From Enterobacter bugandensis (GTDB taxonomy: Bacteria; Pseudomonadota; Gammaproteobacteria; Enterobacterales; Enterobacteriaceae), in the NCBI RefSeq assembly GCF_900324475.1, contig NZ_LT992502.1, positions 2,790,001-2,854,000 on the forward strand: a stretch of DNA of 64,000 nt, read 5' to 3'. The notes beneath the pieces were generated by a model that saw nothing but the letters and a program-made list of their open reading frames with translations, was not told where the DNA came from and did not search any database. Position numbers and translations under genes: made by a program. Shown in pieces: positions 8,940-17,086 of the stretch; within the stretch, counting starts at the first letter, position 1, and each line of letters opens with the position of its first letter.

Positions 8940-9917
8940 ATGCTTTTCCGTAGCGATATTTTGATGATGGAGATAAGGGGATGAAATTTGACTTAGGTGC
9001 TATTGTTAAAATAGTCAGGATAATTTCGGGATGTTACTAATTTAAAGGCATAGCTACCGCACGAGCCCTTCAGAATAAGGCCCAGCGTCTTCCTGACATA
9101 TTTTGACAAACGGTAAACAAGTTTACATGAGCTTTGCTTCAATTCAATATTTACCGCAGCGTAAGTGGTGGTAATTGAAGCAGCCAAAACATTATAGGAT
9201 TAATCTGATAAAAAAACCCGACATGGCCTGGATCTACTTATTTCAACACCATCTAATGATATAACGCACTGTTATTAAAGCATAAAATTCAAAAGAGAAC
9301 GGATTTCATTAACGCAATAATGCTATTATCGCCACTACCATAATTAGTAGAAATGGCGTTTTGGTGATATCAGAAGAAGATATCGACGATGAATTATTTG
9401 TTGCACTAACAGGGTATGTTTAATATTGCCGCATCACCTGACGACACCATCGCTATTTAACTTATTGACTGCGCCTTTAATTTCACGACTCAAAATAACT
9501 TATATTTCATGTTGTGATAATAACCCTGTAAGTGATTATACATTTTCATTAATAATTAAGCCTGAGTAAACCTTCTCATCACTATTTCGAATACCGACGT
9601 TGCTACAGTGCCTGTCAGCCGCCATGTTTCCATTTTTGAGCGACCGTCTCTTTCATTCGAAATTTTACCTGCGCTACATGCTTTCTCTCTCGATGCTATC
9701 TATCCTGCCTACCGGATGATAGATACAATTTATTATTAAAATGATAAAATTTCGTTATAATTTCTTTAAATAGTTGCATGCCAACATTTTTAACTCATTG
9801 TTATAAAGATAATTACAGGCAAGAGCCGTAACTCGACCGCGTGGATTTCCATCTCCGCCAGTCATTGCTTTTGCTTATTACCCAGCCGTTGCGCGACCAA
9901 ACACGTCAGGAGTCAGT
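8940..9917. other. AT-rich intergenic region between the T6SS operon and the oxidoreductase gene
   Basis: About 980 bases with no convincing gene and clearly lower GC than its flanks. It must hold the promoter of the leftward T6SS operon and that of the rightward oxidoreductase gene. A short open stretch at 9313-9423 (+) ends in residues LVISEEDIDDELFVALTGYV and looks protein-like, but has no ribosome binding site or clear start and may be a gene remnant. A perfect 8-base inverted repeat, TATCTATC (9697-9704) and GATAGATA (9718-9725), lies about 190 bases upstream of the oxidoreductase start. AT-rich T6SS promoters are often silenced by H-NS; that is only a possibility here. Confidence 0.6.
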
Positions 9918-12206
9918 ATGAACACGAAAAGACGCTCAGTTCCCGGTATCAGACACTACGATGGTCCTGCCGGCGGCTGGGGCGCGTTGAAGGCGACGGC
10001 CATTGCAGTACGTACCCAAATGGATACCCTGGACGCTCCCGCGACGCTGCTGCGTACCAACCAGCCGGACGGTTTTGACTGCCCCGGCTGCGCGTGGCCC
10101 GATAAAGAGCACAAGTCGACATTCCAGTTCTGCGAGAACGGCGCGAAAGCGGTAACCTGGGAAGCGACCAGTAAGCGCGTGACGCCCGATTTTCTGGCGG
10201 AAAACAACGTCTCCTCGCTACTGGCTAAATCAGACTTTGAGCTGGAAGGTTACGGTCGTCTGACGCATCCCCTGCGCTATGATCGGGCCAGCGATACCTT
10301 CCGGCCCGTCGACTGGGACGAGGCGTTTCAACGCATCGGGGAAATATTGCGCGGGCTCGAACCGGACCAGGTCGAGTTCTATACTTCCGGGCGCGCCTCT
10401 AACGAAGCGGCGTATCTGTTCCAGCTGTTCGCCCGCGAGTACGGCACCAATAATTTCCCGGACTGCTCGAATATGTGTCACGAGGCCACCAGCGTCGGCT
10501 TGCCGCGCTCCATCGGAATTGGGAAAGGCACCGTCTCGCTGGACGATTTCGACAAGACTGAGCTGGTGATCTCCATCGGTCACAACCCCGGCACCAACCA
10601 TCCGCGAATGATGGGTACCCTGCACGAGCTGGCGCGTCGCAATGTGCCGATTATCGTTTTCAACCCGCTGCGCGAGCGCGCCCTCGAACGTTTTGCCGAC
10701 CCGCAAAGCGTGATTGAAATGGCAACCTATGGCTCTACGGACATCGCCTCGACCTACTTCCAGGTGAAGGCCGGGGGCGATGCCGCCGCGCTGAAAGGCA
10801 TTGCTAAACACCTTCTGGAGATGGAGGCAGAACGCGGTGACGTGCTTGACCGCGCGTTTATTGCAGAACACACCCGGGGTATTGAAGATTTTGCCGCCGA
10901 TATCGCGCAGACCCGCTGGGACGACATTGAGCGCGAGTCGGGGCTCAGCCAGGCGGCGCTCAAAAAGGTGGCCGAGGCCTATGCCAAATCAAACGCCACC
11001 ATCATCACTTACGGTATGGGGATTACCCAGCACAATAAAGGCACGGCGAACGTCCGCCTGATTGCTGACCTGCTGCTTCTGCGCGGGAATATCGGCAAGC
11101 CCGGCGCGGGGATCTGCCCCCTGCGCGGCCACTCTAACGTTCAGGGGAACCGGACCGTCGGGATTAGCGAGAAGCCTGCCCCGGCCTTCCTGAACCGCCT
11201 GAAAGAGGTGTTTGGCTTTGAGCCCCCTTCCCGTCACGGACACGATGCGGTGCAGGCGACGCAGGCCATGATCGACGGTCGCGCAAAAGCGCTCATTTGC
11301 CTCGGCGGTAACTTTGCCGTCGCGATGCCCGACCACGAGAACGGTTTCCCGGCGATGGGTAACCTGGATCTGAGCGTGCACGTCGGGACCAAGCTGAACC
11401 GTACCCATCTGCTGGTGGGCAAAGAGACCTTTATTTTCCCGTGTCTCGGCCGCACGGAGCTGGATATGCAGGCCACCGGCCGTCAGTCCATCACCGTCGA
11501 AGACTCTATGTCGATGGTGCATACCTCCTCCGGCAAGCTGAAACCCGCCTCGCCGTTGCTCCGTTCGGAGCCTGCCATAGTCGCTGGCCTCGCAAAGGCT
11601 ACCCTGCCGGAAACACGCGTGGACTGGCTGACGCTGGTCGAGGATTACGACCGCATCCGCGATTTGATCGAGCAGACCATTCCGGGCTTTGAGAACTACA
11701 ATGCGCGGATCCGTGTTCCCGGCGGCTTCCGCATGCCGCTGCCTCCGACACAGCGTATCTGGCCGACCGCAACGGGCAAAGCGATGTTCTCGGTATTCGA
11801 CGGCGTACAGGAAAACGCCAGCGGTGAAGGCGAGCATGTGCTGCGCCTGATCACGCTGCGCAGCCACGACCAGTACAACACCACCATTTACGCCCTGGAC
11901 GATCGCTACCGTGGCGTATTTGGCCGCCGCGACGTGCTGTTTATGAACGAAGAAGATATGGCGCAGTCAGGGCTGGAACACGGCGATCGCGTGGATATCG
12001 AAACCGCCCTCCCCGGCAGCGCGCAGCGTCTGGAAGATATTACGGTGGTGGCGTACAACATCGCCCCGGGCTCCGTCGGCGCGTATTACCCGGAGGCCAA
12101 CGTGCTGGTGCCGCTCGATTATCTCGATAAGGACAGTGGTACGCCGTCGTATAAATCGGTTCCGGTTCGCATTACCCTGCGCTCGAAAGAGATCCGCATG
12201 CTGTAA
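9918..12206 (+). CDS. FdhF/YdeP-family molybdopterin oxidoreductase
   Basis: 762 residues, collinear with E. coli YdeP (about 759). Residues GFDCPGCAWPD (CPGC at 55-58) and C72 lie where formate dehydrogenase-type enzymes hold a [4Fe-4S] cluster, but I see three cysteines rather than the usual four. NFPDCSNMCHEATSVG contains C187, the likely molybdenum ligand position. The middle (ITYGMGITQH, NIGKPGAGICPLRGHSNVQG) and the C-terminal molydopterin-dinucleotide domain (LRSHDQYNTTIY, ALDDRYRGVFG) are well conserved. No signal peptide is seen, so it is cytoplasmic. Its substrate is unknown; E. coli ydeP is linked to acid resistance. A LysR gene follows 20 bases downstream. RBS CAGGAG precedes the start. 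Confidence 0.9.
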   Translation: MNTKRRSVPGIRHYDGPAGGWGALKATAIAVRTQMDTLDAPATLLRTNQPDGFDCPGCAWPDKEHKSTFQFCENGAKAVTWEATSKRVTPDFLAENNVSSLLAKSDFELEGYGRLTHPLRYDRASDTFRPVDWDEAFQRIGEILRGLEPDQVEFYTSGRASNEAAYLFQLFAREYGTNNFPDCSNMCHEATSVGLPRSIGIGKGTVSLDDFDKTELVISIGHNPGTNHPRMMGTLHELARRNVPIIVFNPLRERALERFADPQSVIEMATYGSTDIASTYFQVKAGGDAAALKGIAKHLLEMEAERGDVLDRAFIAEHTRGIEDFAADIAQTRWDDIERESGLSQAALKKVAEAYAKSNATIITYGMGITQHNKGTANVRLIADLLLLRGNIGKPGAGICPLRGHSNVQGNRTVGISEKPAPAFLNRLKEVFGFEPPSRHGHDAVQATQAMIDGRAKALICLGGNFAVAMPDHENGFPAMGNLDLSVHVGTKLNRTHLLVGKETFIFPCLGRTELDMQATGRQSITVEDSMSMVHTSSGKLKPASPLLRSEPAIVAGLAKATLPETRVDWLTLVEDYDRIRDLIEQTIPGFENYNARIRVPGGFRMPLPPTQRIWPTATGKAMFSVFDGVQENASGEGEHVLRLITLRSHDQYNTTIYALDDRYRGVFGRRDVLFMNEEDMAQSGLEHGDRVDIETALPGSAQRLEDITVVAYNIAPGSVGAYYPEANVLVPLDYLDKDSGTPSYKSVPVRITLRSKEIRML

Positions 12207-12229
12207 GGCTTTACGCGCAGAGAAGAGTG

Positions 12230-13126
12230 ATGGACATAAAACAGTTAAAATATTTACTCGCGCTCGACGAGACCCGCCACTTTGGTAAAGCGGCATTGCG
12301 GTGCAATATCACCCAGCCGACCCTCTCCATGCGCATCCGCAGCCTGGAAGAGGAGCTGGGGCTGGTGCTGATCGTGCGCGGGCAGCGTTTTGAAGGGTTT
12401 ACGCCGGAGGGAGAGCGCATCCTCGCATGGGCGCGCGCGCTTCTTGCCGCGCACGACGGATTGCAGGCGGAAGCCGCGCTGTGTAAAGGCCAGGTGGTGG
12501 GAGAATTACGTCTGGGGATGGTGCCGCTGGCGAGCGTGGATCCGATGATCTTTATCCGCCTGCTTACGCAAAAGTACCCGGAGCTGACCTACAGCCTCTA
12601 TTCTATGTCTTCGGCGCAGATTGCCGACGGCGTCAGCCGCAATCAGCTTGAGCTGGGGATTTGCTACCTGAACAGCATCGACACCAGCCTGTTTGACATT
12701 ATTCAGCTTCCTAAAACGAAGATGGGGCTGCTCCACGACACCCGTCATTTCCAGCTTACCCCGGAGACGCTGACCTGGCACGACCTGACGGATTTTCCGC
12801 TGGGGTTCCTGACCAAAGGGATGCACTACCGGGCGCATATGGAGGCCAGCTTTAAAGCTGCTGGCATCGAACCGACGGCCGTTTTTGAGAGCGACTCCAC
12901 GTTCCAGATCATTCAGGCGGTTCAGAGCGGCGTATGCTGCGCCGTGATGCCGCTGAATAACGGGCTGGAAGCCCTGAACAGCACTTTCAGGATTGTCCCC
13001 ATCGCCGACGCGAACATTGAGGCTCCCATCGGCCTGATTATGCGCAGGCAGAAACCCGTCTCTTCGCTGGCGCTGCGCTGTTTTACCGACGCGCAGGCGA
13101 TTTATCACGCGGGCAAGGAGGCGTAA
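12230..13126 (+). CDS. LysR-family transcriptional regulator next to the oxidoreductase
   Basis: 298 residues with the standard LysR layout: a winged helix-turn-helix at about 2-60 (MDIKQLKYLLALDETRHFGK, then TQPTLSMRIRSLEEELG) and a periplasmic-binding-protein-like effector domain at 90-295. A GTG directly precedes the chosen ATG, so the start could be one codon earlier. It is spaced 20 bases after the oxidoreductase and is probably co-transcribed with it, making that gene its likeliest target. The effector cannot be read from sequence. Its 3' end overlaps the convergent binding-protein gene by 22 bases. Confidence 0.85.
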   Translation: MDIKQLKYLLALDETRHFGKAALRCNITQPTLSMRIRSLEEELGLVLIVRGQRFEGFTPEGERILAWARALLAAHDGLQAEAALCKGQVVGELRLGMVPLASVDPMIFIRLLTQKYPELTYSLYSMSSAQIADGVSRNQLELGICYLNSIDTSLFDIIQLPKTKMGLLHDTRHFQLTPETLTWHDLTDFPLGFLTKGMHYRAHMEASFKAAGIEPTAVFESDSTFQIIQAVQSGVCCAVMPLNNGLEALNSTFRIVPIADANIEAPIGLIMRRQKPVSSLALRCFTDAQAIYHAGKEA

Positions 13127-13863
13127 GCCTGACGCGTCACCACGCTGAAACCGCCGATCAGCACCGCGGCGCAGACCTCCCGGTATTCCGGCGCACTCAC
13201 CAGCTCGCGCAGCGCATCGCGAATGGCGTTGAGCGTTTCTGGGGACGTGCTTCGCGACGTGATTAATGGCAGCCCTGGCGTCAGCGGCGTTCGATCGAAC
13301 GCCGCCAGCCCCGCAAGCCGTTCCGGCTCATGACGCTCCAGCAGCGCCCAGGTCACGCAGTCGATGGCGGCGATATCGCTCTTCCCGCGCTGCACGTCAA
13401 TCAGCGACTGACGGTGGCTGCCGCTGAAAGACGTTTGTGAAAAAAATGGTCCGTCAACAATCAGGGGAGCCACCTTTTTTCGCAGCGCGTTATAGCCGGA
13501 CTGCGAGTCTTCCGAATTACAAACCGCCCGACGTCCGCGAAAATCCGCCAGCGTGAGATGCCTTTCCTCCGCGCGCGCTACCAGAAAACTGCGGTACTGG
13601 CTCCCTTCGCAGCCCGCGGCGGTGTAGTGAAAACAGCCCACCACCTGTACCTCCGGGAGCTGCGTCACCAGCGGGTAGCCGCATGTCTGGCTGAGGATAA
13701 GCTCAGGCTGCTGCCAGTGGGCCAGCAGGTCAGACTCCGGCCAGCCGGGAGCACCACCGACGGGCACGCCACGCGCGGCCAGCAGATGCTGCACCGCCAG
13801 CCAGAGCGCGCGGGTATCGCCGCGATCCACGGCGTACATGGGAAACGCCAGCAGGTTACTCAT
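13105..13863 (-). CDS. PhnD-like phosphate/phosphonate-type binding protein, orphan and without signal peptide
   Basis: 252 residues. The pattern SDLLAHW, ELILSQTCGYPLV, VQVVGCFHY and the later GKSDIAAIDCVTWALLERH is typical of the PhnD/SsuA-like fold (phosphate/phosphite/phosphonate binding family). The start MSNLLAFPMYAV shows no signal peptide or lipobox, so the product is probably cytoplasmic and not a transport receptor. No permease or ATPase gene is nearby. Its start overlaps the desaturase stop by 8 bases (ATGAGTAA), a strong sign of translational coupling. Function unknown; the fold could serve as a ligand sensor or an enzyme. The 3' end overlaps the LysR gene on the other strand. Confidence 0.75.
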   Translation of the reverse strand: MSNLLAFPMYAVDRGDTRALWLAVQHLLAARGVPVGGAPGWPESDLLAHWQQPELILSQTCGYPLVTQLPEVQVVGCFHYTAAGCEGSQYRSFLVARAEERHLTLADFRGRRAVCNSEDSQSGYNALRKKVAPLIVDGPFFSQTSFSGSHRQSLIDVQRGKSDIAAIDCVTWALLERHEPERLAGLAAFDRTPLTPGLPLITSRSTSPETLNAIRDALRELVSAPEYREVCAAVLIGGFSVVTRQAYASLPA

Positions 13864-14827
13864 ACCTCTCCTCCTGTTGTTTTCCGGGATGGACGGTGAC
13901 CTCCACTGGCCGGGTCCAGAACTGGCGTAGCCATTCACCGTAGCCCCGGACCACAAAGCCGTGGTTACGCTGCCGGTACGCCTCCCGGTTTTGCCGGTAG
14001 ATCGTCGGCAACCCGTACCAGGGAACGCCCGGTAAATCGTGGTGAATAGAATGGTAGTTGAGATTCAAAAACAGCACCCGCCAGACTAGCCCGGCCTCGT
14101 TAATCACCGAGCGCGCGAGCGGATCGTCTGCCGCCCGATGTTCGTAGAACGAGCGGACCTTGGTCAGCGCCAGCGCCGGATAGCTCACCGCCAGCACAAA
14201 CCAGACGGGCGAAAAGCCGTGATGCACCATCCACGCGAAAAGTGCCGCCAGCAGCAGAACGTGAACCAGCCACATCGTCATCGCCCGCAGGTGAAAATCA
14301 CGAAACGCCGCCACGGCGCCACCCAGCGCCTGAAGTATATCCAGCAGCGGCGCCAGCACCAGCCGCCCGACGAAAGTATTCCGGGCCCGGATCGCGCGCT
14401 TCTGCCACGGGGAAAAGCGCGCCCAGCTCGCCTCGGTGAAATAATACGACTCCGGGTCATCCGCCGGAAAGGTCAGGCTATCGTGACGGTGATGGGCCAG
14501 ATGGGAATCCCGGTACAGGCCATACGGATACCAGACCGCCAGAGGGAGCGTGCCGAACAGCTGGTTAAGCCAGGCAAAACGGGTGGGATGCCCGTGGATC
14601 AGCTCGTGCTGCAGGGACATGTACCAGGCGGTAAACCAGATAAGCAGCAGCGTGGCGGGAAGCAGGCCGAGCGTTTGCCAGAATGTTAGGGTGGAAAACC
14701 AGCCGGTATAGATAATGACGATCAGCAGCCACGTAGGGAGTTCACTTCGCCACAGAATCCCAGATGCAAGTCGGTGGATGTGATTGCGCTGCTGCGGATG
14801 TAAATAGAGGGAGCTTCGTTTACTCAT
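13856..14827 (-). CDS. Integral membrane fatty acid desaturase
   Basis: 323 residues with the three histidine boxes of the membrane desaturase/hydroxylase family: HELIHGH (about 74-80), HLAHHRH (about 109-115) and NYHSIHHD (about 255-262). Several hydrophobic stretches (34-65, 180-215) give the expected four-helix membrane topology with the di-iron centre facing the cytoplasm. E. coli makes unsaturated fatty acids anaerobically and lacks this gene, so this is an accessory oxygen-dependent lipid modifier; beta-carotene hydroxylase or other substrates are possible. It is followed in an 8-base overlap by the PhnD-like gene and is divergent from the GlxA-type regulator, which may control it. Confidence 0.86.
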   Translation of the reverse strand: MSKRSSLYLHPQQRNHIHRLASGILWRSELPTWLLIVIIYTGWFSTLTFWQTLGLLPATLLLIWFTAWYMSLQHELIHGHPTRFAWLNQLFGTLPLAVWYPYGLYRDSHLAHHRHDSLTFPADDPESYYFTEASWARFSPWQKRAIRARNTFVGRLVLAPLLDILQALGGAVAAFRDFHLRAMTMWLVHVLLLAALFAWMVHHGFSPVWFVLAVSYPALALTKVRSFYEHRAADDPLARSVINEAGLVWRVLFLNLNYHSIHHDLPGVPWYGLPTIYRQNREAYRQRNHGFVVRGYGEWLRQFWTRPVEVTVHPGKQQEERYE

Positions 14828-14975
14828 TCCTTCAGATGCCGTTTCGCCAGAGACAATACTCTGACGATCGGGGATAACGCCTGAAATGACAAAGAACTTA
14901 AATCGCTTTGCTTTGCCGGAAACGCAGGGTCACGCCCGGCTTGACTTATTCTGTGGTAAAGGTACTTTTCAGGAC

Positions 14976-15956
14976 ATGAAGAAAATACTAATTATCGTAC
15001 CTGACGGCGGCATGCTGTTTGAGGCCGCCGGTATCGCCGACATTCTGATGCAGGCCAACCGGCTGCATCCGGAAGGGCTGACCCAGCCCCGCTACCGTAT
15101 CATCATTGCCACCACTCAGCCCCATCAGGTGATCCACGGCCAGTCTGGCCTGAACCTGCTGGCGGACTATCGTCTGCCGGAGCTGGATCCGCGCGAACCG
15201 CTGGACACCATTATCATCACCGGACGCGGGATCAACGAGCAGGAGAGCACGGCGGTGGTGGACTGGCTGCATCTCGCTGCGCCGCACGCCCGGCGGGTCG
15301 CCTCCATTTGCGGGGGCGCGATGCTGCTTGCCCAGACCGGCTTGCTGGACGGCCGCCGCGCAACCACCCACTGGCGGCTGCTGGAGACGATGCAAGCCCA
15401 GTACCCGGCTATCCACGTCGAAGGCGGCCCGCTGTATATTCAGGATGGCCCCATCTGGACCTCCGGCGGCGTGAGTTCCGGGTTCGATCTGACCCTGGCG
15501 CTGGTGGAAGACGACTACGGATTTACCCTCGCCCGCGACGTGGCGCAGGATATGGTGATGTATCTGCGTCGCCCCGGCGGACAGCTGCAGTTCAGCCGCT
15601 ACAGCCTGCAGCAGCCTGGCGCATCGGGGCCCATAAGCGAACTGCAAACCTGGATCCTGCAGAACCTCACCGCCGACCTGTGCGTGGAAAATTTGGCCGA
15701 AAAGGTGGCGATGAGCCCGCGCAATTTCACCCGGGTTTTTACCCGCGACGCGGGCGTCTCGCCTGCCCGTTACGTGATGGAAGCGCGCCTGGCCGCCGCC
15801 CGACAGCTGCTTGAGCAGACCCATGATCCCCTTGAGCGGGTTGCCGAGCAAAGCGGGTTTGGCACCAGCATTAACCTGCGCCGCGTGTTTGAGAAACAGC
15901 TCCACCTCACGCCAGGCGAGTACCGCCAGCGCTTCCACTGCCGCAAGATGGCGTAA
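14976..15956 (+). CDS. GlxA-family transcriptional regulator (DJ-1/PfpI plus AraC domains)
   Basis: 326 residues from the ATG at MKKILIIVPDGGML, which has a CAGGA site just upstream; an in-frame ATG 30 codons earlier lacks family similarity. Residues 1-190 are a DJ-1/PfpI amidotransferase-like domain with the nucleophile-elbow region ASICGGAMLLAQTG (Cys112). Residues about 225-320 hold two helix-turn-helix units of the AraC type (CVENLAEKVAMSPRNFTRVF and the final HLTPGEYRQRF). Regulators of this class respond to small amino compounds such as glycine betaine or arginine in other bacteria. The ligand here is unknown. It is divergent from the desaturase gene and 78 bases upstream of the GAPDH gene. 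Confidence 0.87.
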   Translation: MKKILIIVPDGGMLFEAAGIADILMQANRLHPEGLTQPRYRIIIATTQPHQVIHGQSGLNLLADYRLPELDPREPLDTIIITGRGINEQESTAVVDWLHLAAPHARRVASICGGAMLLAQTGLLDGRRATTHWRLLETMQAQYPAIHVEGGPLYIQDGPIWTSGGVSSGFDLTLALVEDDYGFTLARDVAQDMVMYLRRPGGQLQFSRYSLQQPGASGPISELQTWILQNLTADLCVENLAEKVAMSPRNFTRVFTRDAGVSPARYVMEARLAAARQLLEQTHDPLERVAEQSGFGTSINLRRVFEKQLHLTPGEYRQRFHCRKMA

Positions 15957-16034
15957 TCTGATCCTTTTTTGTCGTTTACGCCAACCGGTCCCGCGCCTAC
16001 AGTGACTCCAGACAACAGAGATAAGGAGTGCACC

Positions 16035-17045
16035 ATGGTTAAGGTCGGTATTAACGGTTTCGGCCGTATCGGACGTAATTTCCTGCGCGCGGCGCTGGGT
16101 AACCCGGATCTTCAGATTGTGGCCATTAACGATCTGACGGACAGTAAAACCCTCGCCCACCTGCTGAAACATGATTCCCTTCTGGGCAAACTGCCCGCGC
16201 CCGTTGAAGCGGCTGACGGCGCGCTGCAGGTGGACGGTCAGCGGATTGTGGTGTTTAGCGAACGCGACCCGGCAAATATTCCGTGGCGCGATGTTGGTGT
16301 TGACGTGGTAATTGAGGCCACCGGCTTCTTTACCGATCGGGAAAAAGCGGCGGTGCACGTCACGCAGGGTGGCGCAAAGCGCGTCATCATCTCCGCGCCC
16401 GGCAAGAATGACGATCTGACGGTTGTGATGGGAGTGAACCACGATCGCTACGACCCGGCTCAGCACGTGGTCGTCAGTAACGGGAGCTGTACCACTAACG
16501 GTCTGGCGCCGGCGGCTCAGGTGCTGCATCAGCAGTTCGGGATCGAGCATGGTCTGATGAACACGACGCACGCCTACACCAACAGCCAGGCGCTGCACGA
16601 CCAGCCGGAAAAAGATCTGCGCGGCGCGCGCGCGGCGGCGCTGTCGATTGTGCCTTACTCCAGCGGCGCGGCGAAAGCGCTGGGCAAAGTGATCCCCTCC
16701 CTGGACGGCAAGCTGACCGGGTACTCCCTGCGCGTGCCGGTGCCGGTGGTGTCGATTGTGGATTTAACGGTAACGCTCAGCCGTAGCGTAACCGCCGAAG
16801 AGGTGAATGAGGCGTTCCGCAACGCGGCCGCCAGCGGGCCTTTGAAAGGGATCCTGGGCTATAGCGATGAACCGCTGGTCTCCAGCGACTACCAGGGCGA
16901 CCCGCGCTCCTCCATTATCGACGGGCTTTCCACGCTGGTGATTGGCGGGAACATGGTGAAGATCCTGGCGTGGTATGACAACGAGTGGGGCTTCTCTAAC
17001 CGCCTGGTGGATCTGGCGGTGCTAATGGATAAGAAAGGGCTGTAA
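16035..17045 (+). CDS. Type I glyceraldehyde-3-phosphate dehydrogenase, paralogue
   Basis: 336 residues. The NAD-binding start VKVGINGFGRIGRN and the INDLTD segment (Asp33 region, an NAD-preferring pattern) are present. The catalytic Cys152 sits in SNGSCTTNGLAP and His179 in HAYTN. The second cysteine of the usual SCTTNCLAP motif is Gly156, and S-loop residues YSSGAAKALG differ slightly from housekeeping enzymes. The protein resembles Bacillus-type GAPDH more than E. coli GapA, so it is an accessory copy that may use glyceraldehyde-3-phosphate or another phosphorylated aldehyde. RBS AAGGAG lies upstream of the ATG. It follows the GlxA-type regulator and ends facing the MFS gene. Confidence 0.88.
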   Translation: MVKVGINGFGRIGRNFLRAALGNPDLQIVAINDLTDSKTLAHLLKHDSLLGKLPAPVEAADGALQVDGQRIVVFSERDPANIPWRDVGVDVVIEATGFFTDREKAAVHVTQGGAKRVIISAPGKNDDLTVVMGVNHDRYDPAQHVVVSNGSCTTNGLAPAAQVLHQQFGIEHGLMNTTHAYTNSQALHDQPEKDLRGARAAALSIVPYSSGAAKALGKVIPSLDGKLTGYSLRVPVPVVSIVDLTVTLSRSVTAEEVNEAFRNAAASGPLKGILGYSDEPLVSSDYQGDPRSSIIDGLSTLVIGGNMVKILAWYDNEWGFSNRLVDLAVLMDKKGL

Positions 17046-17052
17046 GCCTGGA

Positions 17053-17079
17053 GCCGGGTGGCGCGAACGCTCACCCGGC
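17053..17079. repeat. REP-like palindrome between the GAPDH and MFS genes
   Basis: An inverted repeat GCCGGGTG (17053-17060) and CACCCGGC (17072-17079) in the short gap between two convergent genes. It shares its arm sequence with the elements at 22033 and 28997, which marks it as a member of the local repetitive extragenic palindrome family rather than a lone terminator. Confidence 0.6.
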
Positions 17080-17086
17080 AAAAAAA

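Noticed and set aside
8993..9187. A 64-codon minus-strand frame upstream of the T6SS operon
   Set aside because: No family similarity, no ribosome site, and it lies in the probable T6SS promoter region.
14988..16598. A 536-codon open frame on the minus strand opposite the GlxA-type regulator and GAPDH genes
   Set aside because: It is antisense to two well-conserved genes, has no recognisable domain, and arises from GC-rich codon bias.
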